Source of the DNA: Chloroflexota bacterium | GTDB lineage: Bacteria > Chloroflexota > Limnocylindria > Limnocylindrales > CSP1-4 | Assembly: GCA_016191395.1 (NCBI GenBank) | Contig: JACPOS010000013.1 | Location: 1 to 64,000, forward strand | DNA: 64,000 bases | Direction of reading: 5' to 3' | Translations under genes and position numbers: made by a program | Notes under the pieces: model-generated | Database searches by the model: none | The model's input: only the letters and a program-made list of their open reading frames with translations | Told to the model about the DNA's origin: nothing | Part shown: piece by piece, positions 24,999 through 33,941 of the stretch | Layout: the number at the start of each line of letters is the position of its first letter | Position numbering within the stretch: position 1 is the stretch's first letter

Positions 24999-26215
24999 AG
25001 GATCGCGACCGGCCCGGCGGGCTCGGCCGGTTCGAGCGCGATCAGCGGGACGCGCGGCGAGGGCGGCACCTCGGCATGGAAGCCTGATGGGAGCTGGCCC
25101 TGGGCGGCGAGACGCCGGATCACGAAGCCGTAGTAGTCCTCCACCTTCGCGGTCACGCGCTCCCAGCTGAACTCCTGCGCCCGCTCGAGGCCGGAGCGGG
25201 CCATTGACTCGCGGAGCTCGTCGTCACCGAGCAGCTTCGCGAGTGCCCCGGCGATCGCCTTGGGCTTTCCGGGCGGCACGAGGAGCCCCTCGCGACCGCG
25301 CCGGACGACGCCCTTGTAGCCGTGGATGTCGCTCGCGACGATCGCGGTGCCCGCGGCCATCGCCTCCAGCAGGACGATCCCGAACGATTCGCGTCCGGTC
25401 GCCGGCGAACAGTAGATGTCCGCGGTCTTGAACAGGGCGTCGCGCTCGTCGTCGCTGACCCGGCCGAGGAACTCGACACCGCCCAGCTTGCGGGTCATGA
25501 GGTAGCGCCGCATCTCCTTCTCCTGCGGGCCGCCGCCCACGACGAGCAGCCGGCAATCGCAGCCAGTCTTGCGCAGGATCCGGTAGGCCTTCAGGAGGTG
25601 GAGCAGGCCCTTGCGCGACTCGAACCGGCCAACGAACAGGATGTTCTTCGTGCCGTCCTGCCAGCGCGCGATCGGGACGGCCCGCTGGAATCGGGCGACG
25701 TCGACACCGTTCGGGATGATCTTGTAGTCGCCGGGGAAGAAGCGATCGACGAAATGTCGCGCCGCCGCCGACACCGCGATTCGCCCGTGGATCCGGTTGA
25801 CGGACGGGCCCATCAGCTTCGACCCGATCGAGTACACGGGCGAGAAGCCACCGAACGCGTGGAAGGTCGCCACGTTGACGCTGTTCGACAGCCCGAGGAC
25901 GACGAGCGATAGGAACGGCACGAACGGCTCGTGGAAGTGGAGCAGGTCGAACCGCTCCCGATCAAGGACGGTGCGCACCTGGGAGAGGAATCGCGGCGAG
26001 ACCGTGATCGTGCCCACGGAGCCGTTGGCCGGCATGGAGAAGCCCTTGCCGATCCGGATCACGTCGCCGTCGGAGGCTCTCTGCAGGCCGTGGCTGCTCG
26101 TGATGATGCGGACGTCGTGGCCGCGCAGGCGAAGGTTCTCGTACAGGTAGCGCACGTGCTGGTTCACGCCGCCGGGCAGCGGGTAGACGTACGGGGTCAC
26201 GAGCCCGATCTTCAC
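24995..26215 (-). CDS. GT4 glycosyltransferase, PimA-like (406 aa)
   Basis: GT-B enzyme resembling phosphatidyl-myo-inositol mannosyltransferase PimA, which adds the first mannose to phosphatidylinositol. Shared landmarks are KIGLVTPYVYPLPGGVNQHV at the N-terminus, MPANGSVGTI (PimA has a matching YNGSV), FDLLHFHEPFVPFLS, GRIAVS, IPNGVDVARF, FVGRFESRKG and the donor-site ESFGIVLLEAMAAGTAIVASD. The start is GTG at 26215, overlapping the PHP gene stop (GTGA). It is the last gene of the inositol-lipid operon. The open frame continues upstream but that part is antisense to the PHP gene. Another GT4 specificity remains possible. Confidence 0.82.
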   Translation of the reverse strand: MKIGLVTPYVYPLPGGVNQHVRYLYENLRLRGHDVRIITSSHGLQRASDGDVIRIGKGFSMPANGSVGTITVSPRFLSQVRTVLDRERFDLLHFHEPFVPFLSLVVLGLSNSVNVATFHAFGGFSPVYSIGSKLMGPSVNRIHGRIAVSAAARHFVDRFFPGDYKIIPNGVDVARFQRAVPIARWQDGTKNILFVGRFESRKGLLHLLKAYRILRKTGCDCRLLVVGGGPQEKEMRRYLMTRKLGGVEFLGRVSDDERDALFKTADIYCSPATGRESFGIVLLEAMAAGTAIVASDIHGYKGVVRRGREGLLVPPGKPKAIAGALAKLLGDDELRESMARSGLERAQEFSWERVTAKVEDYYGFVIRRLAAQGQLPSGFHAEVPPSPRVPLIALEPAEPAGPVAIL

Positions 26216-27066
26216 GCCGGGCCCTCCTCGGCGGCCGCCGCGCCGCTTCGGCCCGCGGCCCGGCGCTCGGCGAGCAGCGTCGCGCGATGACCGTCCAGCT
26301 CGCCACCGTTGCGTGGGTAGCCCAGGTCGCGGCGTGAGCCGTCGCGGCGCAGCCGGCCGCCAAGGCTGGCCCGCGCGTCGCGACCGTACTTGCGGAGCTG
26401 CTCGCGGAACGTGCCGAGCTGCGCGCCCGTGGCATGGAAGGTGCCGTGGTGGTGGGTCGTCGCGCCGGCGATCGCCGCCCGCAGCGCCTCGCCGTCGTGG
26501 CCCTGGAAGGTGGAGTAGCCGGACCCGATTGCGTCCAGCGAGTGGGCATCGGAGTTGCCCACGCGGGCGAGACCCTGCTCGTCCGCAAAGCGCACCACGC
26601 GGGCGTGCCAGGGCCGGCCGAGCGTCGTCGGATTGAACGCCTCGATCGCATCGGGGTGGAAGCGCGGCGCGTCGGCCAGCAGCCGGCGCAGCACGAACCC
26701 CTGGGCGCACAGCGGGTAGGGCACGAGCGGGTGCGCCGGGATGGCAAGGCCGCCCTGGTCGTGGATCTCCGCGATCGTGGAGCGCAGCGAGCGGAACGGC
26801 TTGATCGGCGTCTCGATCCACAAGGCCAGGAGATGCCCGCCGAGCGTGGTGACCTCCTCGCCGACGACGACCTCGAACGACAGGCCGCGATCGCGCGCCA
26901 TCGAGCGCCCGGCGAGCGCGGCGTCGATCCGCTCGTGGTCCGTGATCGCGATCACGTCCAGCTCCGTGTTGCGCTCCACGTGGTCGAGGATCTCCACGAT
27001 GCCCGCGGTCCCGTCCGACGCGAGGGTATGGATATGCAGGTCAGCGCGCCCCAGCCGCTCCGTCAC
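26212..27066 (-). CDS. PHP-domain phosphoesterase (284 aa)
   Basis: PHP enzymes are metal-dependent phosphoesterases. The motifs are ADLHIHTLASDG (His11, His13, Asp18), AITDHERIDAA, the GEEVTT segment, AIPAHPLVPYP and GNSDAHSLDAIG near the end of the domain. The closest functional relatives include RNase AM/TrpH-type nucleases and histidinol phosphatase. Both junctions are GTGA overlaps, with an acyltransferase upstream and the PimA-like gene downstream. The operon makes phosphatidylinositol phosphate but shows no other phosphatase, so this is the natural candidate to remove that phosphate. This is inference. A basic Ala/Arg tail follows the domain. Confidence 0.8.
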   Translation of the reverse strand: MTERLGRADLHIHTLASDGTAGIVEILDHVERNTELDVIAITDHERIDAALAGRSMARDRGLSFEVVVGEEVTTLGGHLLALWIETPIKPFRSLRSTIAEIHDQGGLAIPAHPLVPYPLCAQGFVLRRLLADAPRFHPDAIEAFNPTTLGRPWHARVVRFADEQGLARVGNSDAHSLDAIGSGYSTFQGHDGEALRAAIAGATTHHHGTFHATGAQLGTFREQLRKYGRDARASLGGRLRRDGSRRDLGYPRNGGELDGHRATLLAERRAAGRSGAAAAEEGPA

Positions 27067-28022
27067 GCGGCCACCCCCGGCGTGGGTGCCGGCACGTGGG
27101 CGAGCGCTGCCTCGAGATCCGGCCAGAGCGGGTGGAAGATCGCGAGCCATTGCTCCGGCGCCGCGGCGATGTGCCGCTCGAAGGCACGGGCCTCGGCGGC
27201 GAGGTACGCGGAGACGCGCTCGCGACGCGAGCCCTCCGCCGGGAACGCGACCGACTCGACGGCCACGTGATACACGCCGCTCAGGTCACGCCAGATCCCG
27301 AAGACGTGCGGCGTGACCCCCGTCTCCATCGCCAGCAGGGCCGGCCCAGCTGCAAGCGGTGAGGGCGCACCGAAGAACTCCGTGTCGATCCCCCCGCCGG
27401 TGATGTCGCGATCGCCGAGCAGCCCCACCGTGCCGCCCTCGAGCAGCTCCTCCTTCAGCAGGCGCTTGGCACCGGACAGCTCGATCAGCCGGAGGCCCAT
27501 CCGCTCCCGGGTCTGCACGAGATAGGCCTGGAGCGCGGGATCGGCGATGGTCTCCGAGGGAACGATCGCCGGTCGTCCGGTCCGGGCCGCCGCGACCATC
27601 GCCGGCAGCTCGAACCAGCCCATGTGCATGCCCACGAACAGCGCCCCCCTCGGGTCGTCGAGGGCCGCCTCGATGACGCCCGGCGTCTCGACGACGAGCC
27701 AGCGGTCCAGGTACGCGGCGTTCACGATGGGTGCCCGGGCCAGTTGCACGTAGTAGCGCGCGGCGTGCCGGAAGGCTTCGCGAACAAGGCGATTGAGGGC
27801 GCGTCCATCGCGGGCCGCGACGCGCACCTCCGACGAGCCCATGTCGTGGTCTGCGAGCCAGCGCACCACGCGCGTCAGGTTGCGCCTGGCCCGACGCCGA
27901 CGCTCGGGGGCGAGGCGGTACCAGACCCGGCCCGCGAAGTCCGCGAGGGCGAGGAGCGGGGGCTCGGGCAGGCGGCATGCGACCCAGGCCGCGACGACGA
28001 CGACACGCGCCTTGAGGTGCAT
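27063..28022 (-). CDS. LpxL/HtrB-family lysophospholipid acyltransferase (319 aa)
   Basis: The protein belongs to the HtrB/LpxL/PatA acyltransferase family, which transfers an acyl chain to a glycolipid at the membrane. The catalytic H-x4-E motif is HMGWFE (in FVGMHMGWFELPAM). GTVGLLGDRDITGGG and AAPEQWLAIFHPLWP match downstream family blocks. A single N-terminal hydrophobic segment anchors it. ATG at 28022 overlaps the stop of a second acyltransferase gene (ATGA). In the PIM pathway PatA acylates mannosylated phosphatidylinositol; two tandem enzymes may act at two positions. Confidence 0.85.
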   Translation of the reverse strand: MHLKARVVVVAAWVACRLPEPPLLALADFAGRVWYRLAPERRRRARRNLTRVVRWLADHDMGSSEVRVAARDGRALNRLVREAFRHAARYYVQLARAPIVNAAYLDRWLVVETPGVIEAALDDPRGALFVGMHMGWFELPAMVAAARTGRPAIVPSETIADPALQAYLVQTRERMGLRLIELSGAKRLLKEELLEGGTVGLLGDRDITGGGIDTEFFGAPSPLAAGPALLAMETGVTPHVFGIWRDLSGVYHVAVESVAFPAEGSRRERVSAYLAAEARAFERHIAAAPEQWLAIFHPLWPDLEAALAHVPAPTPGVAA

Positions 28023-29065
28023 CAGCCGGCCGGCGCGAGGGCTGTGACGTCCGGCATGGCCCCTGCCTGCTCGGTGCGCTCCGCCCGCTCGGCGAGCGCG
28101 GCCTGCTCCTCGGGAGTTGACGGCCAGATCGGCTTGAAGCTGTACCACTGCTCCGGGGCCGCGGCGATGGTCGCGGCGAGCGCGTCGGCGACGGCCTGCG
28201 TTGCGCGGCGCAGCTCCCCAGGCTCGGACGATGCGACCAGGATCGGCTCGCTGTGCGTCACCTGGAAGTTCCGGCCGTCCGGGGCGCGGCGGATCGCGAT
28301 ATGCACGATCGGCGCACCGGTCTTCGCAGCCAGCGCCGCCGGCCCGGCCGGGAGCGTGGTCCACGCGCCGAACATGCGTACCGGAACGTCCTCTTCGCGA
28401 TAGCCCCAGTCGATGATCAGGGCCAGGATCTCGTTGCGGCGCAGCACGCCGAACATGTCCCGGATGTTGCGCCACGGGATGAGCGTGACGCCCCACTCCT
28501 TGCGCTGGCGCATGAGCAGGTCGAACAGCTCCGGGAAGCTGGTGTCATCGGCCAGCGCGGCGATCGGCCAGCCATGCCGTGCGATCCCGCGAGCGACGCC
28601 CTCGAGGTTGCCGATGTGTGGGCTGGTCAGGATGATGCCCTTGCCGCTCGCCTTCCAGTACGCCTCCAGCGGGAGGAGCGACGAGGTGTCGACGAGCGCC
28701 GCCGCCTCCTCGTTGGTCAGCCGTGGCAGCCGCATGAGCTCCACGACGTAGCGTGCGTACGAGCGGTAGGCCGCGAGGGCCTTGCGCTTGACCTCCAGGC
28801 TGCCCGGGGGCTTCCCGAGGACGTGCGCGAAGTTGTCGTTCACCCAGCGCCGCTTCTTCGGCCACAGGACGAACGACAGCTGGAGCATGAAGCTGACGAT
28901 CCCGCGGGCGACCGGCACGGGCAGGCGGCTCATCAGCCACATGCCCGCCCGGTACCCGTAGATCGCGGCCTTCTCGACCGGCCGGAAGCTGCCCTTCGCG
29001 CCCCGCGTGTGCGGCGCGACGAGCCCCTTGCGCTCCTGCCGAGGGCCGTCGGCAGCCGGGCTCAC
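28022..29065 (-). CDS. LpxL/PatA-like acyltransferase (347 aa)
   Basis: This is the second of two adjacent HtrB/LpxL-type acyltransferases. The catalytic H-x4-E is HIGNLE (in [15 protein letters not shown]), and [14 protein letters not shown] matches the family C-terminal block. The N-terminal segment [22 protein letters not shown] is the membrane anchor. The start is GTG 29065, overlapping the inositol-phosphate synthase stop (GTGA); an upstream extension in the same frame is antisense-like and not used. It is only distantly similar to its neighbour, so the pair is not a recent duplication. PatA of mycobacteria, encoded beside pimA, is the functional model. Confidence 0.85.
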   Translation of the reverse strand: MSPAADGPRQERKGLVAPHTRGAKGSFRPVEKAAIYGYRAGMWLMSRLPVPVARGIVSFMLQLSFVLWPKKRRWVNDNFAHVLGKPPGSLEVKRKALAAYRSYARYVVELMRLPRLTNEEAAALVDTSSLLPLEAYWKASGKGIILTSPHIGNLEGVARGIARHGWPIAALADDTSFPELFDLLMRQRKEWGVTLIPWRNIRDMFGVLRRNEILALIIDWGYREEDVPVRMFGAWTTLPAGPAALAAKTGAPIVHIAIRRAPDGRNFQVTHSEPILVASSEPGELRRATQAVADALAATIAAAPEQWYSFKPIWPSTPEEQAALAERAERTEQAGAMPDVTALAPAG

Positions 29066-30333
29066 GCGCCGGCCGCCGCCTTGGCGCGAGCGCCGGATGC
29101 CGCCAGCTGCGCCGCGCTCGGGCCGCTCGCGGCCAGCTTGCGGAGCTTGCGCTTGACCGGTGCCTCGGTCCCGACGAGCGTCTCGTTGTCGTCGCCCTTG
29201 ATGAAGGCCTCGACCCGGTTGTACGCGATGTCGTCGTGGATCTGCTGCGGCGGGCTCTTCATGAAGTAGCTGGAGGGCGCGACGAGCGTGCCCTTCAGGC
29301 CGCGATCCAGGCCCAGCTTCAGGCAGCGGATGGCGTCGGTGATGACGCCCGCGCTGTTGGGGCTGTCCCAGACCTCCAGCTTCAGCTCCGCGTTGAGCGG
29401 CACGTCGCCGTACGTCGTGCCCTCCATGCGGATGTAGCACCACTTGCGGTCCAGGAGCCACGGCACGTGGTCGCTGGGCCCGACGTGGACGTCGCCGTCC
29501 TCGAGCTCGTAGTCGAGCATGGAGGTGACGGCGTTCGTCTTGGAGATCTTCTTGGACTCCAGGCGCTCGCGCTCGAGCATGTTCAGGAAGTCCGTGTTGC
29601 CGCCGAAGTTCAGCTGGTACGTGCGATCCAGGCGAACGCCGCGATCCATGAACAGGCGGGTGAGCACGCGGTGCGCGATCGTCGCGCCGACCTGGCTCTT
29701 GATGTCGTCGCCGATGACCGGGAGGCCCTCCTCCGCGAACCGGCGCTGCCAGTACGGCTCACGCCCGATGAACACCGGGATGGCGTTCACGAACGCCACG
29801 CCGGCCTTGAGCGCCTGCTCCACGTACCACTTGGTCGCCTCCTCGGAGCCGACGGGGAGGTACGAGACCATCACGTCGACTTCGCGCTCCTTCAGGATGC
29901 TGACGATGTCGGCCGTGGGGCCGGGGGCCTTCTCGATGACCTGGCTGAGGTACTTGCCGAGGCCGTCATGGGTCATGCCGCGCTCGACGGGGACGCCGAG
30001 ATGCTTGACCTGCTGGAACACGTAGGTGTTGTTCGGCTTGGTGTAGATCGCCTCGGACAGGTCCTTGCCGACCTTGTTCTTGTCGATGTCGAAGGCGGCC
30101 ACGAACTCGATGTCGCGGACGTGGTAGCCGCCCAGGTTGACGTGCATCAGCCCGGGGACGAAGTCGTCCTCCTTGGCGTTCTCGTAGTAGTACCGACCCT
30201 GCACGAGGCTGCTCGCGCAGTTGCCGACGCCGACGATCGCGACGCGGATCTTGCCGTCGCCGCGGCGCCCGGCGCCCGCCCACGTGTTGGCCGGGGTGCC
30301 GTTCTTGCTGCCGTTCTTGCCGTTCGATGCCAT
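29062..30333 (-). CDS. ino1: inositol-3-phosphate synthase (423 aa)
   Basis: The enzyme converts glucose 6-phosphate to inositol 3-phosphate with bound NAD. The N-terminal Rossmann motif is [13 protein letters not shown]. Family blocks include [54 protein letters not shown] and [13 protein letters not shown]. The short form matches actinobacterial and archaeal Ino1, not the longer eukaryotic type. The ATG at 30333 is preceded by AGGAG at good spacing, whereas the longer frame has no ribosome site. It lies 129 bases after the phosphatidyltransferase gene. It supplies the head group for the lipid operon. Confidence 0.95.
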   Translation of the reverse strand: MASNGKNGSKNGTPANTWAGAGRRGDGKIRVAIVGVGNCASSLVQGRYYYENAKEDDFVPGLMHVNLGGYHVRDIEFVAAFDIDKNKVGKDLSEAIYTKPNNTYVFQQVKHLGVPVERGMTHDGLGKYLSQVIEKAPGPTADIVSILKEREVDVMVSYLPVGSEEATKWYVEQALKAGVAFVNAIPVFIGREPYWQRRFAEEGLPVIGDDIKSQVGATIAHRVLTRLFMDRGVRLDRTYQLNFGGNTDFLNMLERERLESKKISKTNAVTSMLDYELEDGDVHVGPSDHVPWLLDRKWCYIRMEGTTYGDVPLNAELKLEVWDSPNSAGVITDAIRCLKLGLDRGLKGTLVAPSSYFMKSPPQQIHDDIAYNRVEAFIKGDDNETLVGTEAPVKRKLRKLAASGPSAAQLAASGARAKAAAGA

Positions 30334-30431
30334 GAGGCTTGCTCCTGCTCCTGCTGGTGCGGCTCGGGGCCGCTGAGGCCGATGGTTCGTTCGTGATGCG
30401 AGTGGGGTCATCAGTGGTGGGTGGTGGGAAG

Positions 30432-30448
30432 GCCCTCCGGGAGAGGGC
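30432..30448 (-). terminator. small GC hairpin between phosphatidyltransferase and ino1 genes
   Basis: GCCCTC and GAGGGC form a 6-bp stem around a 5-base loop in the longest gap of the inositol-lipid operon. There is no U-tract after it, so it is more likely a weak attenuator or mRNA-processing hairpin than a full terminator. Confidence 0.25.
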
Positions 30449-30462
30449 TGAGGCGCGCCGGG

Positions 30463-31143
30463 TCAGCCCTCCCTCGACTGGGCGCGGACGTGGAGGATGC
30501 GCTGGACGACCGTGATCGCGGACAGTGCCGCAATGGCTCCCATCAGTGCCAGGAACGGCGTCGTGCCACCACGGACGATCGCGTTGGGATCGATCACGAC
30601 GCCGTCGGGGAATGGTCGGTTAGGCCCGATTCCGCCCAGCGCGCCGCCAAGCACGAGGGCGAGGGCGAGCAGGACCAGCCGCTCGGAACGCGGGGCGATG
30701 CCGACCTCGGCGGAGAAGCCGAGTGATTCCGCCTTGGCGCGTGCGTAGGTCACCCCCGACGCGAACGCCATGGCGAGAACGGCGACGATCACGCCTTCGC
30801 CGTATCCGGCGACATGGCAACCGACCGCGACACCCGCGTACAGCAGGTTCTCGCCCGTCCGATCCAGGGTCGAGTCCAGGAATGAGCCGAACTTCGTCAC
30901 GCGCCCGGTGGCACGCGCGAGTGCGCCATCGAAGAGATCGAAGATGCCGAACGCAAGGACCAGGACGCCGGCGAGGGCCCAGGCCTCGAGGGCAGCCGCG
31001 AGAGAGGCCACGAACGTGCCCAGGAAGCCGATGACCGTCAGCGCATTCGGCGTGAGGCCCAGGCGGCCGAGGCCGCGAGCGATCGGGGTGGCGAGGTCGC
31101 GCACCCGCTGGCGCAGCGCCGGGGACACCACGGAGCCGGTCAC
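30463..31143 (-). CDS. CDP-alcohol phosphatidyltransferase, probable phosphatidylinositol-phosphate synthase (226 aa)
   Basis: The integral membrane enzyme joins CDP-diacylglycerol to an alcohol phosphate. The complete motif D-x2-D-G-x2-A-R-x8-G-x3-D-x3-D is present at Asp69, Asp72, Gly86, Asp90 and Asp94. About six membrane helices are predicted. Adjacency to ino1, two acyltransferases and a PimA-like gene points to inositol phosphate as acceptor, as for mycobacterial PgsA1. Phosphatidylglycerophosphate synthase is the main alternative. GTG at 31143 overlaps the ArsR stop (GTGA), so the regulator heads this operon. Confidence 0.87.
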   Translation of the reverse strand: MTGSVVSPALRQRVRDLATPIARGLGRLGLTPNALTVIGFLGTFVASLAAALEAWALAGVLVLAFGIFDLFDGALARATGRVTKFGSFLDSTLDRTGENLLYAGVAVGCHVAGYGEGVIVAVLAMAFASGVTYARAKAESLGFSAEVGIAPRSERLVLLALALVLGGALGGIGPNRPFPDGVVIDPNAIVRGGTTPFLALMGAIAALSAITVVQRILHVRAQSREG

Positions 31144-31547
31144 GAAGGTGCCTGCTCCTTTGCGCCGCGGATGCCCAGGATGCGGCGCTCGTACTCGACG
31201 AACGCGTGGAAGGCCTCGGGGAGCAGTCGGGACACGGTCTCGCGGCCCACTCGTCGGGTCGCGACGAGGCCCGCGCTCCGCAGCCGGCCGATGTGCCAGG
31301 ACACGAGCGGCTGGCTTAGCCCGATCCGTTCGATCAGCTCCGAGACCGTCGCCTCGCCCTGGGCCAGCCGCTGGACGATCCGCAGGCGGTTCACGTCCGC
31401 GAGCGCCTTGTGGACGATGCGCAGCGAGCGCAGCTCATCGGGCTGGTCGACGACCGCGGCGATGGTCGACCGAATGTGCGCCGGGGATGGGGCCAAGAGG
31501 CAAGCTCCGATCGGGGTGGCAGGGCGGAAATGGCTGGTCGGGCGCAC
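31140..31547 (-). CDS. ArsR-family winged-helix regulator (135 aa)
   Basis: The protein is a small winged helix-turn-helix repressor: ALADVNRLRIVQRLAQGEATVSELIERI, recognition helix SQPLVSWHIGRLRSAGLVATRRVGRETVSRLL. I see no clear metal-ligand cysteines, so a non-metal signal is likely. It is the first gene of the inositol-lipid operon, overlapping the next gene by GTGA, and is divergent from an MFS exporter. A dyad of the ArsR type lies between the two promoters, so it probably represses itself, the operon and perhaps the exporter. The GTG start at 31547 has limited support. Confidence 0.82.
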   Translation of the reverse strand: MRPTSHFRPATPIGACLLAPSPAHIRSTIAAVVDQPDELRSLRIVHKALADVNRLRIVQRLAQGEATVSELIERIGLSQPLVSWHIGRLRSAGLVATRRVGRETVSRLLPEAFHAFVEYERRILGIRGAKEQAPS

Positions 31548-31565
31548 GGGTACGGGCGCGCCGAA

Positions 31566-31601
31566 GGATCAACGGTGGTTTATATCAATATGCGTTGATC
31601 C
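31566..31601. promoter_or_regulatory. ArsR-type operator dyad
   Basis: GGATCAACG (31566-31574) and CGTTGATCC (31593-31601) are perfect 9-bp inverted repeats around an A/T-rich centre. A second overlapping dyad ATCAA-N6-TTGAT (31584-31599) has the spacing typical of ArsR/SmtB operators. It sits between the ArsR gene and the divergent MFS gene and is by far the most A/T-rich spot nearby. Confidence 0.65.
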
Positions 31602-31640
31602 GGCGCCCATGTCAACTGGCAATTACGGCACACTCGCCCG

Positions 31641-33242
31641 ATGACGCGTGGCCCGGCAATGCTCCTGCTCGGCGTGCTCGGCACCGGCGCGTTCCTGTCG
31701 GGCCTCGAGCTGATGATCACCGCGGTCGCGCTCCCGGCGATCGTGGTGGACCTCGCCGACTGGACGGAGCTGCGGCCGGCGTCCTGGATCATCAACGCGT
31801 ACCTGCTCGTGTCGATCGTGGTGATGCCCCTGGCGGGCCAGCTCACCGACCGGTACGGCGTGCGGCGCGTGTTCCTCTGGTCGCTCGTGGTGTTCATCGG
31901 CGGATCGGTCCTGGCGGGCCGCGCGGGGAGCCTTGGCGAGCTCATCGCCGCGCGGCTGGTCCAGGCCATCGGAGGGGGAGCGCTGGTTCCGGTCGCGACC
32001 GCGGCAGCATCGCACCTGTTCGACGGCCCTGCGCGGCCGCGCGCGCTCGGGGCCGTGGGGGCGCTGACGTTCCTGGGCATGGCCGCCGGGCCGTTCGCGG
32101 GGTCGTGGATCATGCAGGCCATCCAACCCGGCCGCGCCCTCGATGGGCTCGGGATCAGCGGCGGGCTTCGGGAGGCGCTCGCGTCGCCGTGGCGGTACGT
32201 CTTCTACCTCAACGTGCCGATCGGGCTCGCGACGCTCGCGCTCGGCTGGGCCGCGACGGCGGGCTGGGCAACTCCTCGGCGCGCGCACCGGCTGGATCTG
32301 GCTGGTGCCGCGGCCGCCTCGGTCGGGCTCGCCGCGCTGCTCCTGGGCGTGACGCTCGTCGGGAGCGAGCCCATCCCGGAGCTGTCCGTGGACCCGGCGG
32401 TGCTCGCGCCGGCGTTCGGCGTCGTGGCGGTCGTCGGCTTCGCCATCGCGATCCTGATCGGCCGGCGGGTTGCCGAGCCGTTCATCGACACGCGCTGGTT
32501 CCGTTCGCCCTCGTTCTCTTCGGCCGCGCTCGTCTCGCTCCTGACCGGCTACGGCTTCGCGACCGCGATCATCGGCGGCGCCGTGTTCGTCGATCGCGTG
32601 TTGTACGGCGGTCCCGACCAGCAGCGGATCGCGCTCGGCGCCCTCGCCGCCGCAACCGCGGCCGGGGCGCTCGTCTCCGGCTTCGTGCTGCGGGCCGTCG
32701 GCATGCGGATCACCACCCTCGTCGGGCTCGCGGCGTCCCTCGTCGCCCTCGTCCGCATGGCTGCGTGGACGCCCGCAACCCCGATCGGCGAGGTCGCGGC
32801 GTGGCTCGCGCTATTCGGTGCCGGGTTCGGGCTGACCGTGACGCCCCGTTCCACGGCGGCCGTCGTGGCGCTCGGCGAGCGCTCCTACGGGATCGCGTCC
32901 GCGACGGTCACCGTGGCCCGGATGATCGGCATGGCGATCGGGCTCGCGGCACTCACCGCCTTCGGATCCACCGTCATCGACCGCCTGTGGGCCCAGATCC
33001 GCGCGACGCCCGATGCCTACAAGGCGTTCATCCCGGAATCACTGCGGGACCGCGCGTTCAATGACGGGCTCGTCGTGCAGGCGCTGGAGTCCTGGGCCAG
33101 CAGCGAGGCGGCGCGGATCCTGGTCGGCGTGTTCCTCATCGCCGCCGTGGTGATGGCGATTGCAGTGCTGCCGACCCTGGCGCTCGGTCGAGGGGATCCG
33201 GTCGCCGTCGAGGACCCGGAGCCGGCGGCGGAAGCCGCCTAG
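31641..33242 (+). CDS. MFS transporter, DHA2 (EmrB/QacA) type, about 14 helices (533 aa)
   Basis: This is a proton-driven major-facilitator exporter. The first helices include LSGLELMITAVALPAI (motif D1-like) and the loop 2-3 motif A reads GQLTDRYGVRRVF. About 14 hydrophobic segments are seen, the DHA2 number. Transport substrates of this group are usually drugs or amphipathic compounds, sometimes lipids or glycolipids. It is divergent from the ArsR regulator of the inositol-lipid operon, so it may be controlled by the same protein. The stop shares a CTAG with the convergent sortase-like gene. Confidence 0.88.
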   Translation: MTRGPAMLLLGVLGTGAFLSGLELMITAVALPAIVVDLADWTELRPASWIINAYLLVSIVVMPLAGQLTDRYGVRRVFLWSLVVFIGGSVLAGRAGSLGELIAARLVQAIGGGALVPVATAAASHLFDGPARPRALGAVGALTFLGMAAGPFAGSWIMQAIQPGRALDGLGISGGLREALASPWRYVFYLNVPIGLATLALGWAATAGWATPRRAHRLDLAGAAAASVGLAALLLGVTLVGSEPIPELSVDPAVLAPAFGVVAVVGFAIAILIGRRVAEPFIDTRWFRSPSFSSAALVSLLTGYGFATAIIGGAVFVDRVLYGGPDQQRIALGALAAATAAGALVSGFVLRAVGMRITTLVGLAASLVALVRMAAWTPATPIGEVAAWLALFGAGFGLTVTPRSTAAVVALGERSYGIASATVTVARMIGMAIGLAALTAFGSTVIDRLWAQIRATPDAYKAFIPESLRDRAFNDGLVVQALESWASSEAARILVGVFLIAAVVMAIAVLPTLALGRGDPVAVEDPEPAAEAA

Positions 33243-33934
33243 CGGCAGATCCTGGGACGCGCGGCCGGATGCGCAGCCACGGGATCCACCTTTGCGGCGG
33301 ATAGGAAGTCGGCGACGACCTGCAGCTTCGGAACGGTGCCCATCGGGCCCTCCGAGGTCTGCAGCCACAGGCGCTCGGTCGTCGTCGCGGCGGCGTCGTT
33401 GAGGTCGCGGGTGTGCCGGCGGACCTCGCTGATCGTGTACACGAAGCGCCAGTCGTCACTCGTGTAGACCTCGACGGTCATGCCGATCATCGACTGGCCA
33501 TCGTCCGCCCGCTCCGAGCGCCTGAGCAGCGGCAGGAACATGCCGACGCGGGCGTGTGCGTAGATGTACGTGGCGCGGCCCTGGCCCGGCTGGCCGAACA
33601 GCGGCTGGTATAGCGCGACGTCGCACAGCGGGAACAGGCCGTCCTTGTCGTCCTGGAGGATCACCGGCAGGTCGATGTTCAGGCGACGGATGACGATCCG
33701 CGTGGCGACACGGCCGGGCGGGAAGCTCGGATTGACGGCCCCGCCGCCGCCGGGCAGCGTGAGAGCGCCGGTGAGGGTCGGGAGCGGCTCGTACGAGGCC
33801 AGCGCTCGCGCCTCCGGCGGCGGCTGGACCGCGGTCGTGTATGACATGAGGCCGTTCGCCAGCAGGGCCAGGCCAAGGGCCGTCAGGAGGGCAGGGAGCA
33901 GGCGGGAGCGCAGTCGCAGTGGGACCGTGTCCAC
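33239..33934 (-). CDS. sortase-fold membrane protein with Ser at the catalytic Cys position (231 aa)
   Basis: One N-terminal helix (about 12-30) anchors the protein and the remainder is exported. The fold reads as class E/F-like sortase: RIVIRRLNIDLPVI, catalytic His in YIYAHARVG (His127), and RLWLQTSEGP at the TLxTC site. There the nucleophile Cys is Ser194. The only other Cys is Cys104. Transpeptidation by the usual thioester is therefore doubtful; a serine hydrolase or structural role is possible. The GTG at 33934 follows an extended -10 by seven bases. It lies just downstream of nuoN on the same strand but seems to have its own promoter. Confidence 0.72.
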   Translation of the reverse strand: MDTVPLRLRSRLLPALLTALGLALLANGLMSYTTAVQPPPEARALASYEPLPTLTGALTLPGGGGAVNPSFPPGRVATRIVIRRLNIDLPVILQDDKDGLFPLCDVALYQPLFGQPGQGRATYIYAHARVGMFLPLLRRSERADDGQSMIGMTVEVYTSDDWRFVYTISEVRRHTRDLNDAAATTTERLWLQTSEGPMGTVPKLQVVADFLSAAKVDPVAAHPAARPRICR

Positions 33935-33941
33935 GTCGGGG

